Positions 22,891 through 31,535 of a stretch of 64,000 bases of DNA are shown here, in pieces. The stretch is taken from contig JAETOE010000020.1 of the NCBI GenBank assembly GCA_021771815.1, forward strand, positions 1-64,000, written 5' to 3'. The notes beneath the pieces are model-generated. The model saw only the letters and a program-made list of their open reading frames with translations. It made no database searches and had not been told where the DNA came from. Origin of the DNA: Roseburia hominis. GTDB taxonomy: Bacteria > Bacillota > Clostridia > Lachnospirales > Lachnospiraceae. Made by a program: the position numbers and the translations under genes. Position 1 is the first letter of the stretch, and each line of letters starts with the position of its first letter.

Positions 22891-24138
22891 CTACAGCAAA
22901 AACTGTGCCAGCGCGTAGTTGCTGACGTCCTGTCCCTGCTCCGTCAGATAAATACGTCCGGCGCGTTTTAAAAGCAATCCCTCCGCCTGCAAATGCGAAA
23001 GAACCTCCTGATAGACCGCCTCAATCGGAATACCGAAGCACTTCTCAAAACGTTCTCTCGAAACGCCGCCCGTCATGCGCAGCCCGAGAAACATAAACTC
23101 TTCAATCTGTCCCTTCCTGCCTATTCTTTCCGCGGAGGCGTGAAGGTTGGTTGCCGGAAGCTCCTCTGTATACGAATACACACCGTCCGCCCGCTCCTCG
23201 GACACTTCGTTCTCCCACAGACCCTCACGGATATTGGCACTCTGTTCCAGATATTCATACAGGTCGCTGATGTTGCTGTAACGGATATTTTCCATCAGAG
23301 AAGACGCACCAAGCCCCAGCCCCAGATAATTTTCCCGCTCCCAGTAACCGATATTGTGCCTGCATGCATAGCCTGGCTTTGCAAAATTGGAGACTTCATA
23401 ATGTTCATAGCCCGCCTCTTTCAATCCCTGCTCCGTCAGCTTTGTCATCCGATAGACCTCGTCCTCCGTCGGAAGCACAAAAGTCGGCATGCCCGCCTTC
23501 TGCTTGACCGCGTCAAATTTGTACAGGTCATAAAACGGCGTACCCTTCTCGATGATCAGGGAATATGCCGAAATGTGCTCCGGCTTTAAGCGAAGCACCT
23601 GCTGTAAGGTCTGTCCGAAACTCTCCGACGTCTGCCCCGGCAGGGAGCTCATAATATCGACGTTGATATTGTCAAAGCCGTTCCTGCGCGCCAGCTCATA
23701 GGTCTTTAGAAACTGATCGAAGGTGTGGATGCGCCCCAGAAGCTTTAATTCCTCATCCGACGCCGACTGCAGCCCGATGCTGATGCGGTTGATACCCGAT
23801 CTGCGGTATACGGCGAACTTGTGATCCGTCACGGTTCCCGGGTTGCACTCAATCGAAACCTCCGCATCCGACGCCAGCGCAAAAGAATGCTTCACCGCCG
23901 TCATGATTTCCTCCATCGACTCCTCACGAAGCCAGGAAGGCGTACCGCCGCCGATGTACACCGTCGTCACAAGATAATCCATACAACGCGACCCATAGTA
24001 GGCAATCTCACGAAGCAGCGCCTGCACATAATCGTTCTGCGTGCTCTCGTCCGCCGCAAAGGACAGGAAATCGCAGTACTGGCATTTCTTAATACAAAAC
24101 GGAATGTGTATATATAATTCCATTGTTTTCTTACTCAT
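22891..24138 (-). CDS. hemW: Radical SAM protein HemW
   Basis: A 415-residue radical SAM enzyme of the HemW family (often misnamed coproporphyrinogen III dehydrogenase), a haem-binding chaperone in other bacteria. Motif CIKKCQYCDFLSF is preceded by ELYIHIPF at the N-terminus, followed by YIGGGTPSWL and NIDIMSSLPGQT-like NVDIMSSLPGQT. The N-terminal extension and extra arginine of HemN are absent. The start is supported by CGGAGACGATA. The usual neighbour lepA lies about 2.7 kb downstream of it on the same strand, separated here by the DJ-1 and FNT region. Confidence 0.92.
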   Translation of the reverse strand: MSKKTMELYIHIPFCIKKCQYCDFLSFAADESTQNDYVQALLREIAYYGSRCMDYLVTTVYIGGGTPSWLREESMEEIMTAVKHSFALASDAEVSIECNPGTVTDHKFAVYRRSGINRISIGLQSASDEELKLLGRIHTFDQFLKTYELARRNGFDNINVDIMSSLPGQTSESFGQTLQQVLRLKPEHISAYSLIIEKGTPFYDLYKFDAVKQKAGMPTFVLPTEDEVYRMTKLTEQGLKEAGYEHYEVSNFAKPGYACRHNIGYWERENYLGLGLGASSLMENIRYSNISDLYEYLEQSANIREGLWENEVSEERADGVYSYTEELPATNLHASAERIGRKGQIEEFMFLGLRMTGGVSRERFEKCFGIPIEAVYQEVLSHLQAEGLLLKRAGRIYLTEQGQDVSNYALAQFLL

Positions 24139-24156
24139 TATCGTCTCCGTTTTCTT

Positions 24157-24672
24157 CTACTCCATACTCTTATGATATTTCCAGAAATCGATCGTTTCCT
24201 GCAAATCCGCCTCATCCTCAAATAAGTCTAATGCTTTTGCGACCTCGATTGCAAAGTCAACATATCCGTTCGCCCTTGCCGTGATGATATTCCCATCCTT
24301 CACTGCGATTTCCTCCGTAGAATGCGTAGAACGTATACCGCAGAGTATTCCCGCATCGTCAAGCAGATCAACACCCGCACATATTCCCGCAATCAGCCTT
24401 CCACTTTGACTCAATTCCTGCAATATGCGTCTTACCTCAGGCAGATCGGCATTTTTTATATTGCCTCCGGGAACGACAAAGCTCCTCACCTCTGACAAGT
24501 CCATCTGACTTAACGCAACGTCAACGTTCACGGAATAGCCTTCCATCGTGCGTATGGGCTTTCCGTCCAGTGAACAAAGCACAACATCACATTTCGTAAA
24601 GCTCATAAAATAGTTTAAAATGACAATCTCGTAAAAGCAGCATGTGTCATAAACCAAAAATACGTCTTTCAA
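24157..24672 (-). CDS. DJ-1/PfpI family protein
   Basis: A 171-residue DJ-1/ThiJ-type protein. The nucleophile elbow is LIAGICAGVDLL with the conserved Cys. Upstream is SFVVPGGN and downstream ARANGYVDFAIEVAKAL. I place the start at TTG 24672, seven bases after AAGGGAG; the longer frame with an ATG at 24714 lacks a site. Members act as glyoxalases, deglycases, chaperones or amidotransferase-like enzymes; substrate not predictable. A good promoter lies 140 bases upstream. Confidence 0.88.
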   Translation of the reverse strand: MKDVFLVYDTCCFYEIVILNYFMSFTKCDVVLCSLDGKPIRTMEGYSVNVDVALSQMDLSEVRSFVVPGGNIKNADLPEVRRILQELSQSGRLIAGICAGVDLLDDAGILCGIRSTHSTEEIAVKDGNIITARANGYVDFAIEVAKALDLFEDEADLQETIDFWKYHKSME

Positions 24673-24817
24673 GCTATGACTCCCTTCCTGATCACATTGT
24701 CCTCTCGATTTCACTTACTCTGATTCTATTGCGTCCGCAGCCTCTTTCCATACCTGATCTCATCGGCAATATGGAAAATATCATAAAACACGTTCCTTAC
24801 CCGCTTGCAATGAAACC

Positions 24818-24846
24818 ATTATATTCGATTCGTATTCACCCGTCAA
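24818..24846 (-). promoter_or_regulatory. Promoter of the DJ-1 gene
   Basis: Minus strand TTGACG (24841-24846), 17-base spacer, TATAAT (24818-24823). The leader to the TTG start would be about 140 nt. It contains short frames but no recognised riboswitch. Confidence 0.75.
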
Positions 24847-24922
24847 TGCATCTGGGATATGCCACACCCTGTCTATGCAGCGTTCTCCTGTTAATTTGAG
24901 AAGTAAAATCCGTCCCAAATAT

Positions 24923-24996
24923 TGATTTCCATTCGCGAGAGTGTTAACATAAAAATGGCTTCATTACAAGAACCTGTATCCATTGTATATGGATAC
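24923..24996 (+). promoter_or_regulatory. Promoter and leader hairpin of the FNT gene
   Basis: TTGATT (24923-24928), 16-base spacer and TAACAT (24945-24950) with an extended TG. In the leader, GTATCCAT/ATGGATAC (24976-24983, 24989-24996) form a perfect hairpin with a 5-base loop. AAGGGAGATGAT precedes ATG 25021. Confidence 0.6.
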
Positions 24997-25020
24997 TGAA
25001 AAGATAAGGGAGATGATAAA

Positions 25021-26163
25021 ATGGAACAGAATTATAACACTCCAAAAGAAGTCATAGAATCAAATATCAACACTGCCGTCGGCAAGGCGGCATTGCCGTT
25101 CGGAAAAATGATTCTGCTCGGCATACTGGCAGGCATCTTTATCGCCCTTGGCGGCGCCGGAAGCAATGTTGCAGTGCATGATATCGCCAATGTGGGCTTA
25201 CAGCGGACGCTTGCCGGAGTGATTTTCCCGGCGGGACTGATAATGATCGTCCTTGTCGGCGGCGAACTGTTCACCGGAAACTGCCTGATGACAATGGCGG
25301 CATGGGACAAGAAAATCAAGTGGAGCGGGATGCTCCGCAATCTGGTCGTCGTATTCTTTTCGAACCTTATCGGCGCGCTCGTTATCGTCCTGCTCGTTTC
25401 TTTCAGCGGTCAGCTTGACTATACCGGGGGAAAACTCGGCGCATATACGATCAGCGTCGCCGCAAAAAAAATCGCGCTCTCCCCTCTTCGCATGGTGCTT
25501 TCCGGCATTCTCTGCAACGTGCTTGTATGCGTGGCAATTCTGATGGCTGCCGCGGCAAAAGATGTCGCAGGAAAGATCCTTGCCATTTTTTTCCCGATCT
25601 GGCTGTTCGTCGCATCGGGCTTTGAACATGTGGTCGCAAATATGTACTACATTCCCGCCGGAATTCTCGCAGCGATGAATCCCGCTTACGTGGAAACGGC
25701 AAAGGAGTTGTATTCTCTGACCGACGCGCAGCTTGCCTCGCTAAACGCCCTTGATTCACTCCCGGGTTTCTTCTTCGTGATGCTCGGCAACTTTATCGGC
25801 GGCGGTCTTGTAATCGGCGGACTTTGTTATCTGACACAGAAGAAAGTTTATGATAAGGAATTCAAAATTCAGGCAGTACAACTGGAAAGAGAAATTGGCT
25901 TTAGTAAAGCCGCAAAAGAATTAGGAGTCAACATTGATACGCTGTACGGATGGAATAAGCGTACAAAAGACGACAGATTCGATTTAGAACTGGGAATGCA
26001 GACTCTGGATGCGGCTATGAGCCTTACAGAAGAGGTGCAAAATCTCAGACAGCAAAGCAGTGAACAGTCAAAAGAGATCGCTCGTTTAAAAGAGGAAAAT
26101 GAGTTTCTGGCGGAAGCAAGCGCTTTTTTCGCAGCGAACCGCCAGAAGTCAGCCAAAAATTGA
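25021..26163 (+). CDS. Formate/nitrite channel fused to IS3 OrfA
   Basis: Residues 1-273 are a nearly full FNT channel with six membrane segments: GGAGSNVA, the pore motif FTGNCLMTMAAW and the central histidine in GFEHVVANMYYIPAG. FNT proteins normally end about here (270-285 residues). In frame, from about residue 276 (nt 25846), it continues as an IS3-family OrfA: YDKEFKIQAVQLEREIGFSK, the HTH AAKELGVNIDTLYGW, and the leucine-zipper tail IARLKEENEFLAEASAFFAA to SAKN-stop. The OrfA start codon and IS left end are missing, and no OrfB follows. The result is a 380-residue protein with a cytoplasmic DNA-binding tail. The channel part may still work. It likely arose by insertion or deletion at the FNT stop codon. 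Confidence 0.9.
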   Translation: MEQNYNTPKEVIESNINTAVGKAALPFGKMILLGILAGIFIALGGAGSNVAVHDIANVGLQRTLAGVIFPAGLIMIVLVGGELFTGNCLMTMAAWDKKIKWSGMLRNLVVVFFSNLIGALVIVLLVSFSGQLDYTGGKLGAYTISVAAKKIALSPLRMVLSGILCNVLVCVAILMAAAAKDVAGKILAIFFPIWLFVASGFEHVVANMYYIPAGILAAMNPAYVETAKELYSLTDAQLASLNALDSLPGFFFVMLGNFIGGGLVIGGLCYLTQKKVYDKEFKIQAVQLEREIGFSKAAKELGVNIDTLYGWNKRTKDDRFDLELGMQTLDAAMSLTEEVQNLRQQSSEQSKEIARLKEENEFLAEASAFFAANRQKSAKN

Positions 26164-26249
26164 GAATGAGCTTTATTGATAGAAAACCCAAGGCGGCACG
26201 ATCAAAGGGAAACCGAAACACCAGAAAATCAGAGGGCATTTTAAAACAA

Positions 26250-26299
26250 GATTTCAGTAATATCCGTTGAAGAAATGCGTAACGGATATTACTGAAATC
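26250..26299. repeat. Perfect 19-bp inverted repeat
   Basis: GATTTCAGTAATATCCGTT (26250-26268) and its exact complement (26281-26299) around a 12-base loop. There is no T-tract on either side. It lies between the OrfA fusion and the nuclease remnant, and may be an IS end or MITE-type hairpin or an mRNA-stabilising structure. Confidence 0.85.
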
Positions 26300-26788
26300 C
26301 CCGCCCGTCCTCAGAGCTTTCGCTCTCCTCTGGCTGAGAATTGTCGTGTTTATTTTCTACGCTTTCTCCTGTCTTCTCCTCATTCGACAATGATTTCGTC
26401 ATTTCGATACCTTCCCCCTGACCGCGGCAAGCTCTGCTTCGAGCTGTGCTAACCGTTCCTGCGCCACGTGTAATTCCGCATCCTTCTGGTCCAGTCTGCA
26501 ATTCCACTCTTCATTCTTTTGATCCAGTCTCCGATTCCACTCTTCGTCCTTCTGTTGTAACTGTTCCTTATACGAATCGATCTCCTTCTGCTGCTCTTCG
26601 ATCATATACTTCACCGTATTGCGGTCCAATATCCGCAGTTCTTCTGAAAACATCCTCATCACCCTCTCCGTATTCCGGCACATCTCATACAGCGTCGCGT
26701 ACATTCCCTGAAACTCCGGGTAAGCCGTAATCAGTTCGATTACCTTCTCCAGGCTGTCCTCACCGAGAAATGTCAGCCACGCCTCCAA
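26289..26788 (-). pseudogene. C-terminal remnant of Rpn/PD-(D/E)XK transposase-like protein
   Basis: A 129-codon frame (26399-26788) matches the C-terminal third of the Rpn-type PD-(D/E)XK nuclease family transposases common in Lachnospiraceae: WLTFLGEDSLEKVIELITAY, then MFSEELRILDRNTVKYMIEE and a coiled coil. The nuclease core is absent. The frame starts at TTG with AGGGAG eight bases upstream, so a short protein may still be made. The coiled coil carries an 11-residue repeat (EEWNRRLDQKN, EEWNCRLDQKD), encoded by 33-bp units at about 26481-26546. A further 37-codon acidic frame (MTKSLSNEEKTGESVENKHD...) starts at an ATGA overlap and ends at 26289. Confidence 0.65.
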
Positions 26789-26814
26789 GTGTGCACTCTC
26801 CCTTCACAGGTCAC

Positions 26815-28626
26815 TTAATCCTCATCCAGCTTTAACACGCTCATGAATGCCTCCTGTGGAATCTCTACATTGCCGACCTGACGCATGCGCTTCTTTCCTT
26901 CCTTCTGCTTCTCTAAAAGCTTTCTCTTTCTGGAAATATCGCCGCCATAGCACTTTGCAAGTACATCCTTACGCATCGCTTTCACCGTCTCGCGCGCAAT
27001 GACCTTGCCGCCGACTGCCGCCTGGATCGGAATCTCAAACAGGTGCCTGGGAATCTCCTCCTTAAGCTTCTCGCACATCTTTCTGCCGCGCTCGTAGGCG
27101 CTGTCCTTGAACACAATAAAGGAGAGCGCGTCGACCTGCTCACGGTTAATCAAAATGTCGAGCTTCACAAGCTCGGAGCGCTCATAGCCCTTCAATTCAT
27201 AATCGAACGACGCGTAACCTCTCGAGCGCGATTTCAGCGCGTCAAAGAAATCGTAGATGATCTCGTTGAGCGGCAGGTCGTACTTGATGAGCGCGCGCGT
27301 CTCCTCGAGATATTCCATGCTTATATAGACGCCGCGGCGCTCCTGACAGAGCGTCATAATGGCGCCCACATAGTCGCTCGTCACCATGATTTCCGCCGAT
27401 ACGACCGGTTCCTCCATATATTCGATCTCGGACGGATCGGGCAGATTGGACGGATTCGTCAGTTCAATTACTTCGCCATTTGTCTTATACACCTTGTAGA
27501 TAACGCCAGGCGCCGTCGTCACGAGATCGAGGTTAAATTCACGCTCTAAGCGCTCCTGTATGATTTCCAGATGCAAAAGCCCTAAGAATCCGCAGCGGAA
27601 ACCAAAGCCCAGCGCAAGAGACGTCTCCGGCTCATACTGCAGGGAAGCATCGTTGATCTGAAGCTTTTCCAGGGCGTCGCGGAGATCGGGGTATTTCGCA
27701 CTGTCCGCAGGGTACATGCCGCAGTAGACCATCGGATTGACCTTCTTGTAACCTGGAAGCGGTTCGTCACACGGGCGCGCCGCATTCGTCACAGTATCGC
27801 CCACACGAGTGTCCCTGACATTCTTGATACTCGCGCAGATATAGCCTACCATGCCCGCCGAAAGCTCGTCGCACGGAATAAACTGCCCCGCACCGAAATA
27901 GCCGATTTCCGTGACCTCGGACTGCGCGCCTGTCGCCATCATCCGAATCGGATCACCGACCTTCACCGTGCCCTCTTTCACACGGCAAAATACAATAACT
28001 CCCTTATAGGAATCGTAGAGCGCATCAAAAATAAGCGCTTTAAACGGCGCCGCAGGATCACCGGACGGCGCAGGAATCTTCTCCACGATCTGCTCTAATA
28101 CCTGATCGATGTTCAGTCCGGTCTTCGCCGAAATGCGCGGCGCATCCGCCGCCTCGATGCCGATGACGTCCTCGATTTCCTTTACGACCTCATCCGGCTG
28201 CGCGCTCGGCAGATCAATCTTATTGATGACCGGCATCACGTCAAGGTCATGATCGAGCGCTAAATACACGTTCGCCAGCGTCTGCGCCTCCACGCCCTGC
28301 GCCGCATCCACGACGAGAATCGCGCCGTCACAGGCGGCAAGACTTCTCGACACCTCGTAATTAAAATCAACATGTCCCGGCGTGTCGATGAGGTTAAAAA
28401 TATACTCTTCCCCATCCTTCGCTTTATATATAATACGGACCGCCTGCGACTTGATCGTGATGCCGCGCTCCCGTTCAAGATCCATATTGTCGAGAACCTG
28501 CGCCTGCATCTCCCGGCTGGTCAATGTTCCCGTACTCTCTATGATACGATCGGCAAGCGTTGATTTGCCGTGGTCGATATGTGCAATAATACAAAAATTT
28601 CTGATTTTACTCTGATCGATTGACAT
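26815..28626 (-). CDS. lepA: Elongation factor 4 (LepA)
   Basis: A 603-residue translational GTPase that acts on the ribosome, back-translocating or aiding initiation complexes. G motifs: [10 protein letters not shown], switch [24 protein letters not shown] and SAKTGLN. The LepA-specific C-terminal domain ends [19 protein letters not shown], then [17 protein letters not shown]. The start at 28626 ([11 protein letters not shown]) has GGGAGG upstream; the Met seven codons earlier lacks one. Full length. Confidence 0.97.
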   Translation of the reverse strand: MSIDQSKIRNFCIIAHIDHGKSTLADRIIESTGTLTSREMQAQVLDNMDLERERGITIKSQAVRIIYKAKDGEEYIFNLIDTPGHVDFNYEVSRSLAACDGAILVVDAAQGVEAQTLANVYLALDHDLDVMPVINKIDLPSAQPDEVVKEIEDVIGIEAADAPRISAKTGLNIDQVLEQIVEKIPAPSGDPAAPFKALIFDALYDSYKGVIVFCRVKEGTVKVGDPIRMMATGAQSEVTEIGYFGAGQFIPCDELSAGMVGYICASIKNVRDTRVGDTVTNAARPCDEPLPGYKKVNPMVYCGMYPADSAKYPDLRDALEKLQINDASLQYEPETSLALGFGFRCGFLGLLHLEIIQERLEREFNLDLVTTAPGVIYKVYKTNGEVIELTNPSNLPDPSEIEYMEEPVVSAEIMVTSDYVGAIMTLCQERRGVYISMEYLEETRALIKYDLPLNEIIYDFFDALKSRSRGYASFDYELKGYERSELVKLDILINREQVDALSFIVFKDSAYERGRKMCEKLKEEIPRHLFEIPIQAAVGGKVIARETVKAMRKDVLAKCYGGDISRKRKLLEKQKEGKKRMRQVGNVEIPQEAFMSVLKLDED

Positions 28627-28655
28627 TGCGTTTTCCTCCCTATCCACATTTATCC

Positions 28656-28685
28656 ATTATAAATGACGATGGCAATAACAGTCAA
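28656..28685 (-). promoter_or_regulatory. lepA promoter
   Basis: Minus strand TTGACT (28680-28685), 18-base spacer, TATAAT (28656-28661), about 30 bases before the lepA start. Confidence 0.7.
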
Positions 28686-28834
28686 GATAATCACTATTTC
28701 CATACAGTTCCCAAAGATAGACAAAAACATGCCAATATAATACTGGACATTTTACGAAAATATGATATGATAATTTCGTCGATGAGAATCGGCGTTGGGT
28801 TGATCAATAAACCGAGAAAACCCCCTTCTTAATG

Positions 28835-28882
28835 GAAGAACCCCCGCTATGGTGGCTGCAAACGCCATAGCAGGGGTTCTTC
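28835..28882. terminator. Strong hairpin after cysK
   Basis: Arms 28835-28852 and 28865-28882 pair over 17 of 18 bases (GAAGAACCCC-GCTATGG and complement) with a 12-base loop. The hairpin begins 12 bases after the cysK stop. The T-rich side (CATTTTATTTTCTT) is on the plus strand; on the minus strand only a weak T-tract follows. Probable end of the cysK transcript. Confidence 0.65.
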
Positions 28883-28893
28883 ATTTTATTTTC

Positions 28894-29826
28894 TTAATCT
28901 GTAAACAAAGCTGTGGAATAGTAGCGGTCGCCGCCATCCGGCAGAAGTGCAACGATCGTCTTCCCCGCGTGCTCCTTCTGCTTCGCCCAGTCCAGCGCCG
29001 CCTTTAACGCTGCTCCCGACGAAATCCCCACAAGAAGCCCTTCCTCCCGCGCGATTGCCTTGGCGTACGCATACGCCTCGTCATCCCCCACTGTCACGAT
29101 TTCATCGTAAATTCCGGTATCAAGCGCCGCCGGAACAAAACCTGCGCCGATTCCCTGAATCGCATGCGCGCCGGATTTTCCCTGCGATAAGAACGGCGAT
29201 CCGGCCGGCTCCATCGCAATGATATAGACATCCGGATTCTTCTCCTTTAAGTATCTGCCGACGCCCGTAATCGTGCCGCCTGTACCGACTCCGGCAACAA
29301 AAGCGTCGATTTTTCCGTCCGCATCCTCCCAGATCTCGGGACCGGTCGTCTTATAGTGCGCCGCCGGATTCGCAGGATTCTCAAACTGTCCGGCGATAAA
29401 GCTGCCCGGGGTCTCCCCCGCAAGCCGTTTTGCCTCCGCAATCGCACCGGCCATGCCAAGCTCGCCCGGCGTCAGGACAATTTCCGCTCCGTATGCCTTT
29501 ATGATATTTCTACGCTCCACGCTCATCGTCTCCGGGAGAACAATTATCACACGGTAGCCCATAGGTACGGCAATCGCCGCAAGACCGATCCCCGTATTTC
29601 CCGAAGTCGGCTCTATGATCGTCGCGCCTTCCTTTAACACGCCCCTTCTCTTGGCGTCCCGAATCATCTCAAGCGCCACGCGGTCTTTCGCGCTCCCCGC
29701 CGGATTTAAGTATTCCGGCTTTACCAGAAGCCTTGCCGAAAGTCCGTATTTCTCTTCCAGATGCGTAAGCTCCACGAGCGGCGTACGTCCGACCAATTCC
29801 TGTACTCCCTGATAAATATTTGCCAT
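28894..29826 (-). CDS. cysK: Cysteine synthase (O-acetylserine sulfhydrylase)
   Basis: A 310-residue PLP enzyme converting O-acetylserine and sulfide to cysteine. The PLP lysine is in NPAGSAKDRVAL (about residue 46), the substrate loop is EPTSGNTGIGLA, the phosphate-binding loop GVGTGGTITGVGRYL, and the pyridine-N contact lies in GISSGAALKAAL. Full length. It follows an Rrf2-type regulator 15 bases downstream in the same direction, the arrangement of CymR-type control of cysteine synthesis. Confidence 0.95.
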   Translation of the reverse strand: MANIYQGVQELVGRTPLVELTHLEEKYGLSARLLVKPEYLNPAGSAKDRVALEMIRDAKRRGVLKEGATIIEPTSGNTGIGLAAIAVPMGYRVIIVLPETMSVERRNIIKAYGAEIVLTPGELGMAGAIAEAKRLAGETPGSFIAGQFENPANPAAHYKTTGPEIWEDADGKIDAFVAGVGTGGTITGVGRYLKEKNPDVYIIAMEPAGSPFLSQGKSGAHAIQGIGAGFVPAALDTGIYDEIVTVGDDEAYAYAKAIAREEGLLVGISSGAALKAALDWAKQKEHAGKTIVALLPDGGDRYYSTALFTD

Positions 29827-29841
29827 GATAACCCTCTTTTC

Positions 29842-30270
29842 CTACTGCTTCGATTGCTTTTCTTTCTGTATTTCAACAAGATCTGCAAGCGTCATGTCAT
29901 CGACCACTCCACTGATTGCCTGATTCAGCCTCTTCCAGACCTCCATCGTCGCGCATGCTGCCTCCCTCTCACAGACAACCGCGTCTTCCTCCACGCAAGC
30001 CACCGGTGCAAGACTTCCTTCTGTCAGCCGAAGAATCATGCCGACCGTATAATCCTTTGGCTCCTTTTTCAGCGTATAACCGCCCTGCGGTCCTCTCGTG
30101 CTGCGCACGTAGCCCGCCTTATTCAATATGGAAATGATCTGTTCCAGATATTTATCCGAAATGTCCTGTCTGGCGGCGATATCTTTGATTCTGACCACAT
30201 TGCCATCTTCATTCATCGCAAGATCCAGCATCAGACGCAGCGCATACCTTCCTTTTGTAGAAATCTTCAT
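29842..30270 (-). CDS. Rrf2-family regulator upstream of cysK
   Basis: A 142-residue Rrf2 regulator with winged helix MKISTKGRYALRLMLDLAMN, IAARQDISDKYLEQIISILN, then AGYVRSTRGPQGGYTLKK. Three cysteines spaced C-X7-C-X5-C (ACVEEDAVVCEREAACA) sit where IscR/NsrR-type proteins bind an iron-sulfur cluster; CymR-type members lack them. The start at 30270 is preferred because of AAGGG upstream and family alignment. It is encoded directly before cysK and probably links cysteine synthesis to sulfur or Fe-S status. Confidence 0.9.
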   Translation of the reverse strand: MKISTKGRYALRLMLDLAMNEDGNVVRIKDIAARQDISDKYLEQIISILNKAGYVRSTRGPQGGYTLKKEPKDYTVGMILRLTEGSLAPVACVEEDAVVCEREAACATMEVWKRLNQAISGVVDDMTLADLVEIQKEKQSKQ

Positions 30271-30365
30271 GTTATGACACCCTTCCCGCTTTTTGAAAAA
30301 GTATAGCATATTATTCATATCTTTACAATCGGGTATTCCCGGGCGGCATCTGGATTATCTGAAAC

Positions 30366-30480
30366 ATGCTGCAGTCAATCATGCAGAAAATAACAGAATC
30401 AAGCGACGGGCGGGTCAGACTTGCAGCAGGGACAATGTATGGAGCGATTAAAAATCTTTTAAGAAAGAAGTCTGGAGTAA
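30366..30480 (+). pseudogene. PadR-family fragment
   Basis: In the gap between two Rrf2 genes the plus strand encodes a PadR recognition segment: IMQKITESSDGRVRLAAGTM, then YGAIKNLLRKK. The first helix and the wing are missing and the following codons diverge. There is no ribosome site. It is a decayed insert on the opposite strand to its neighbours. Confidence 0.6.
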
Positions 30481-30551
30481 GGCGTGTATTTGGTGCATTC
30501 CCATCCAACGTCAAATTGATAATAGAGGATGATGTCAGTGAAATATCATAT

Positions 30552-30989
30552 TTATCTGGCAGCAATTTCCCCCGCTTCCCGCGTCTGCCAGTCCAGCAGA
30601 TCCCGGAGCGTCACATGGTCCACCACGCTCCGGATTGCCTCGTCCACCTTTTCCCACAGGAGAATCGTCTCGCACCGATGCTGCTTCGGACACAGGTTTT
30701 CTTCTGCGCTTAAGCATTCGACCGGGGCGAGACTCCCCTCGGTCAGCCTTAGGATGTCGCCGATCACATATTCTTCAAGAGGCTTCGTCAACCGGTAACC
30801 GCCCTGAAACCCCCGGCTGCTCTTCACGTAGCCAGATTTATTTAATATAGATATAATTTGCTCCGTATATTTGACCGAAATCTCCTGTCTCTCCGCAATC
30901 TCCTTGACAGGCACTGGCTGTCCCGTTTTGTTCTGCGCCAGATCATACAGGATGTGAATCGCATATCTTCCTTTTGTCGTTATCTTCAA
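30552..30989 (-). CDS. iscR: Rrf2-family regulator (IscR-like)
   Basis: A 145-residue Rrf2 protein, similar throughout to the one upstream of cysK. Visible are MKITTKGRYAIHILYDLAQN, IAERQEISVKYTEQIISILN and SSRGFQGGYRLTKP, then the C-X7-C-X5-C triad (ECLSAEENLCPKQHRCE). It is the third gene after nifS and nifU, the classical IscR position, and probably represses that operon when Fe-S-loaded. The symbol is by context and motif. Confidence 0.9.
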   Translation of the reverse strand: MKITTKGRYAIHILYDLAQNKTGQPVPVKEIAERQEISVKYTEQIISILNKSGYVKSSRGFQGGYRLTKPLEEYVIGDILRLTEGSLAPVECLSAEENLCPKQHRCETILLWEKVDEAIRSVVDHVTLRDLLDWQTREAGEIAAR

Positions 30990-31009
30990 CCAGATATCAT
31001 CTCCTTCTG

Positions 31010-31456
31010 CTAATACTCTTCCTCTTCTTCCTCCTCGCTGATGTCATTTTTGGGCTTTTTCAATCCTTTAATCGTGATTTTATTTTTCTCCGCATAGTCC
31101 CATAGTGCCGCATGAATTGCCTCCTCCGCCAAAAGCGAACAGTGCACCTTCACGGGCGGTAATCCGTCGAGCGCCTCCATGACTGCCTTGTTCGTAATCG
31201 TAAGCGCTTCCTCTACTGTCTTACCCTTCACAAGCTCCGTCGCCATGCTGCTCGTCGCGACCGCGGCTCCGCAGCCGAAGGTCTTGAATTTGCAGTCCCG
31301 GATGACCTGATTTTCGTCAATGTCTAAATACATCCGCATGATATCGCCGCACTTCGCGTTTCCGACCGTTCCGACGCCACTCGCGTCCTCTATTTCCCCG
31401 ACATTCCGCGGGTTCTGAAAATGATCCATTACTTTTTCGCTGTACATATCCGTCAT
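31010..31456 (-). CDS. Fe-S cluster scaffold, NifU/IscU family
   Basis: A 148-residue scaffold on which Fe-S clusters are built. The three ligand cysteines lie in GNAKCGDIM, TFGCGAAVA and VHCSLLAEEAI, and YSEKVMDHFQNPRNVG is the family N-terminus. The Asp in KCGD is present. The C-terminus is a Glu-rich run of no known role. It has only the N-terminal NifU domain. Encoded directly downstream of the cysteine desulfurase. Confidence 0.95.
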   Translation of the reverse strand: MTDMYSEKVMDHFQNPRNVGEIEDASGVGTVGNAKCGDIMRMYLDIDENQVIRDCKFKTFGCGAAVATSSMATELVKGKTVEEALTITNKAVMEALDGLPPVKVHCSLLAEEAIHAALWDYAEKNKITIKGLKKPKNDISEEEEEEEY

Positions 31457-31535
31457 TCCTTTCTGATTGCCGAAGTTTTGTGCCGCAGGCCAAAATATTG
31501 CGCAGCTTCAGCAATCCTAAACGATAAATCCTTTT

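Noticed and set aside
22891..24138. Oxygen-independent coproporphyrinogen III dehydrogenase (HemN)
   Set aside because: The N-terminal features needed for HemN activity are missing; the sequence fits HemW.
24642..24899. 85-codon plus-strand frame opposite the DJ-1 promoter
   Set aside because: It runs antisense through a clear minus-strand promoter and has no ribosome site.
26481..26560. 33-bp repeats as a CRISPR-like array
   Set aside because: The repeats are in frame and encode an 11-residue coiled-coil repeat; there are no spacers.
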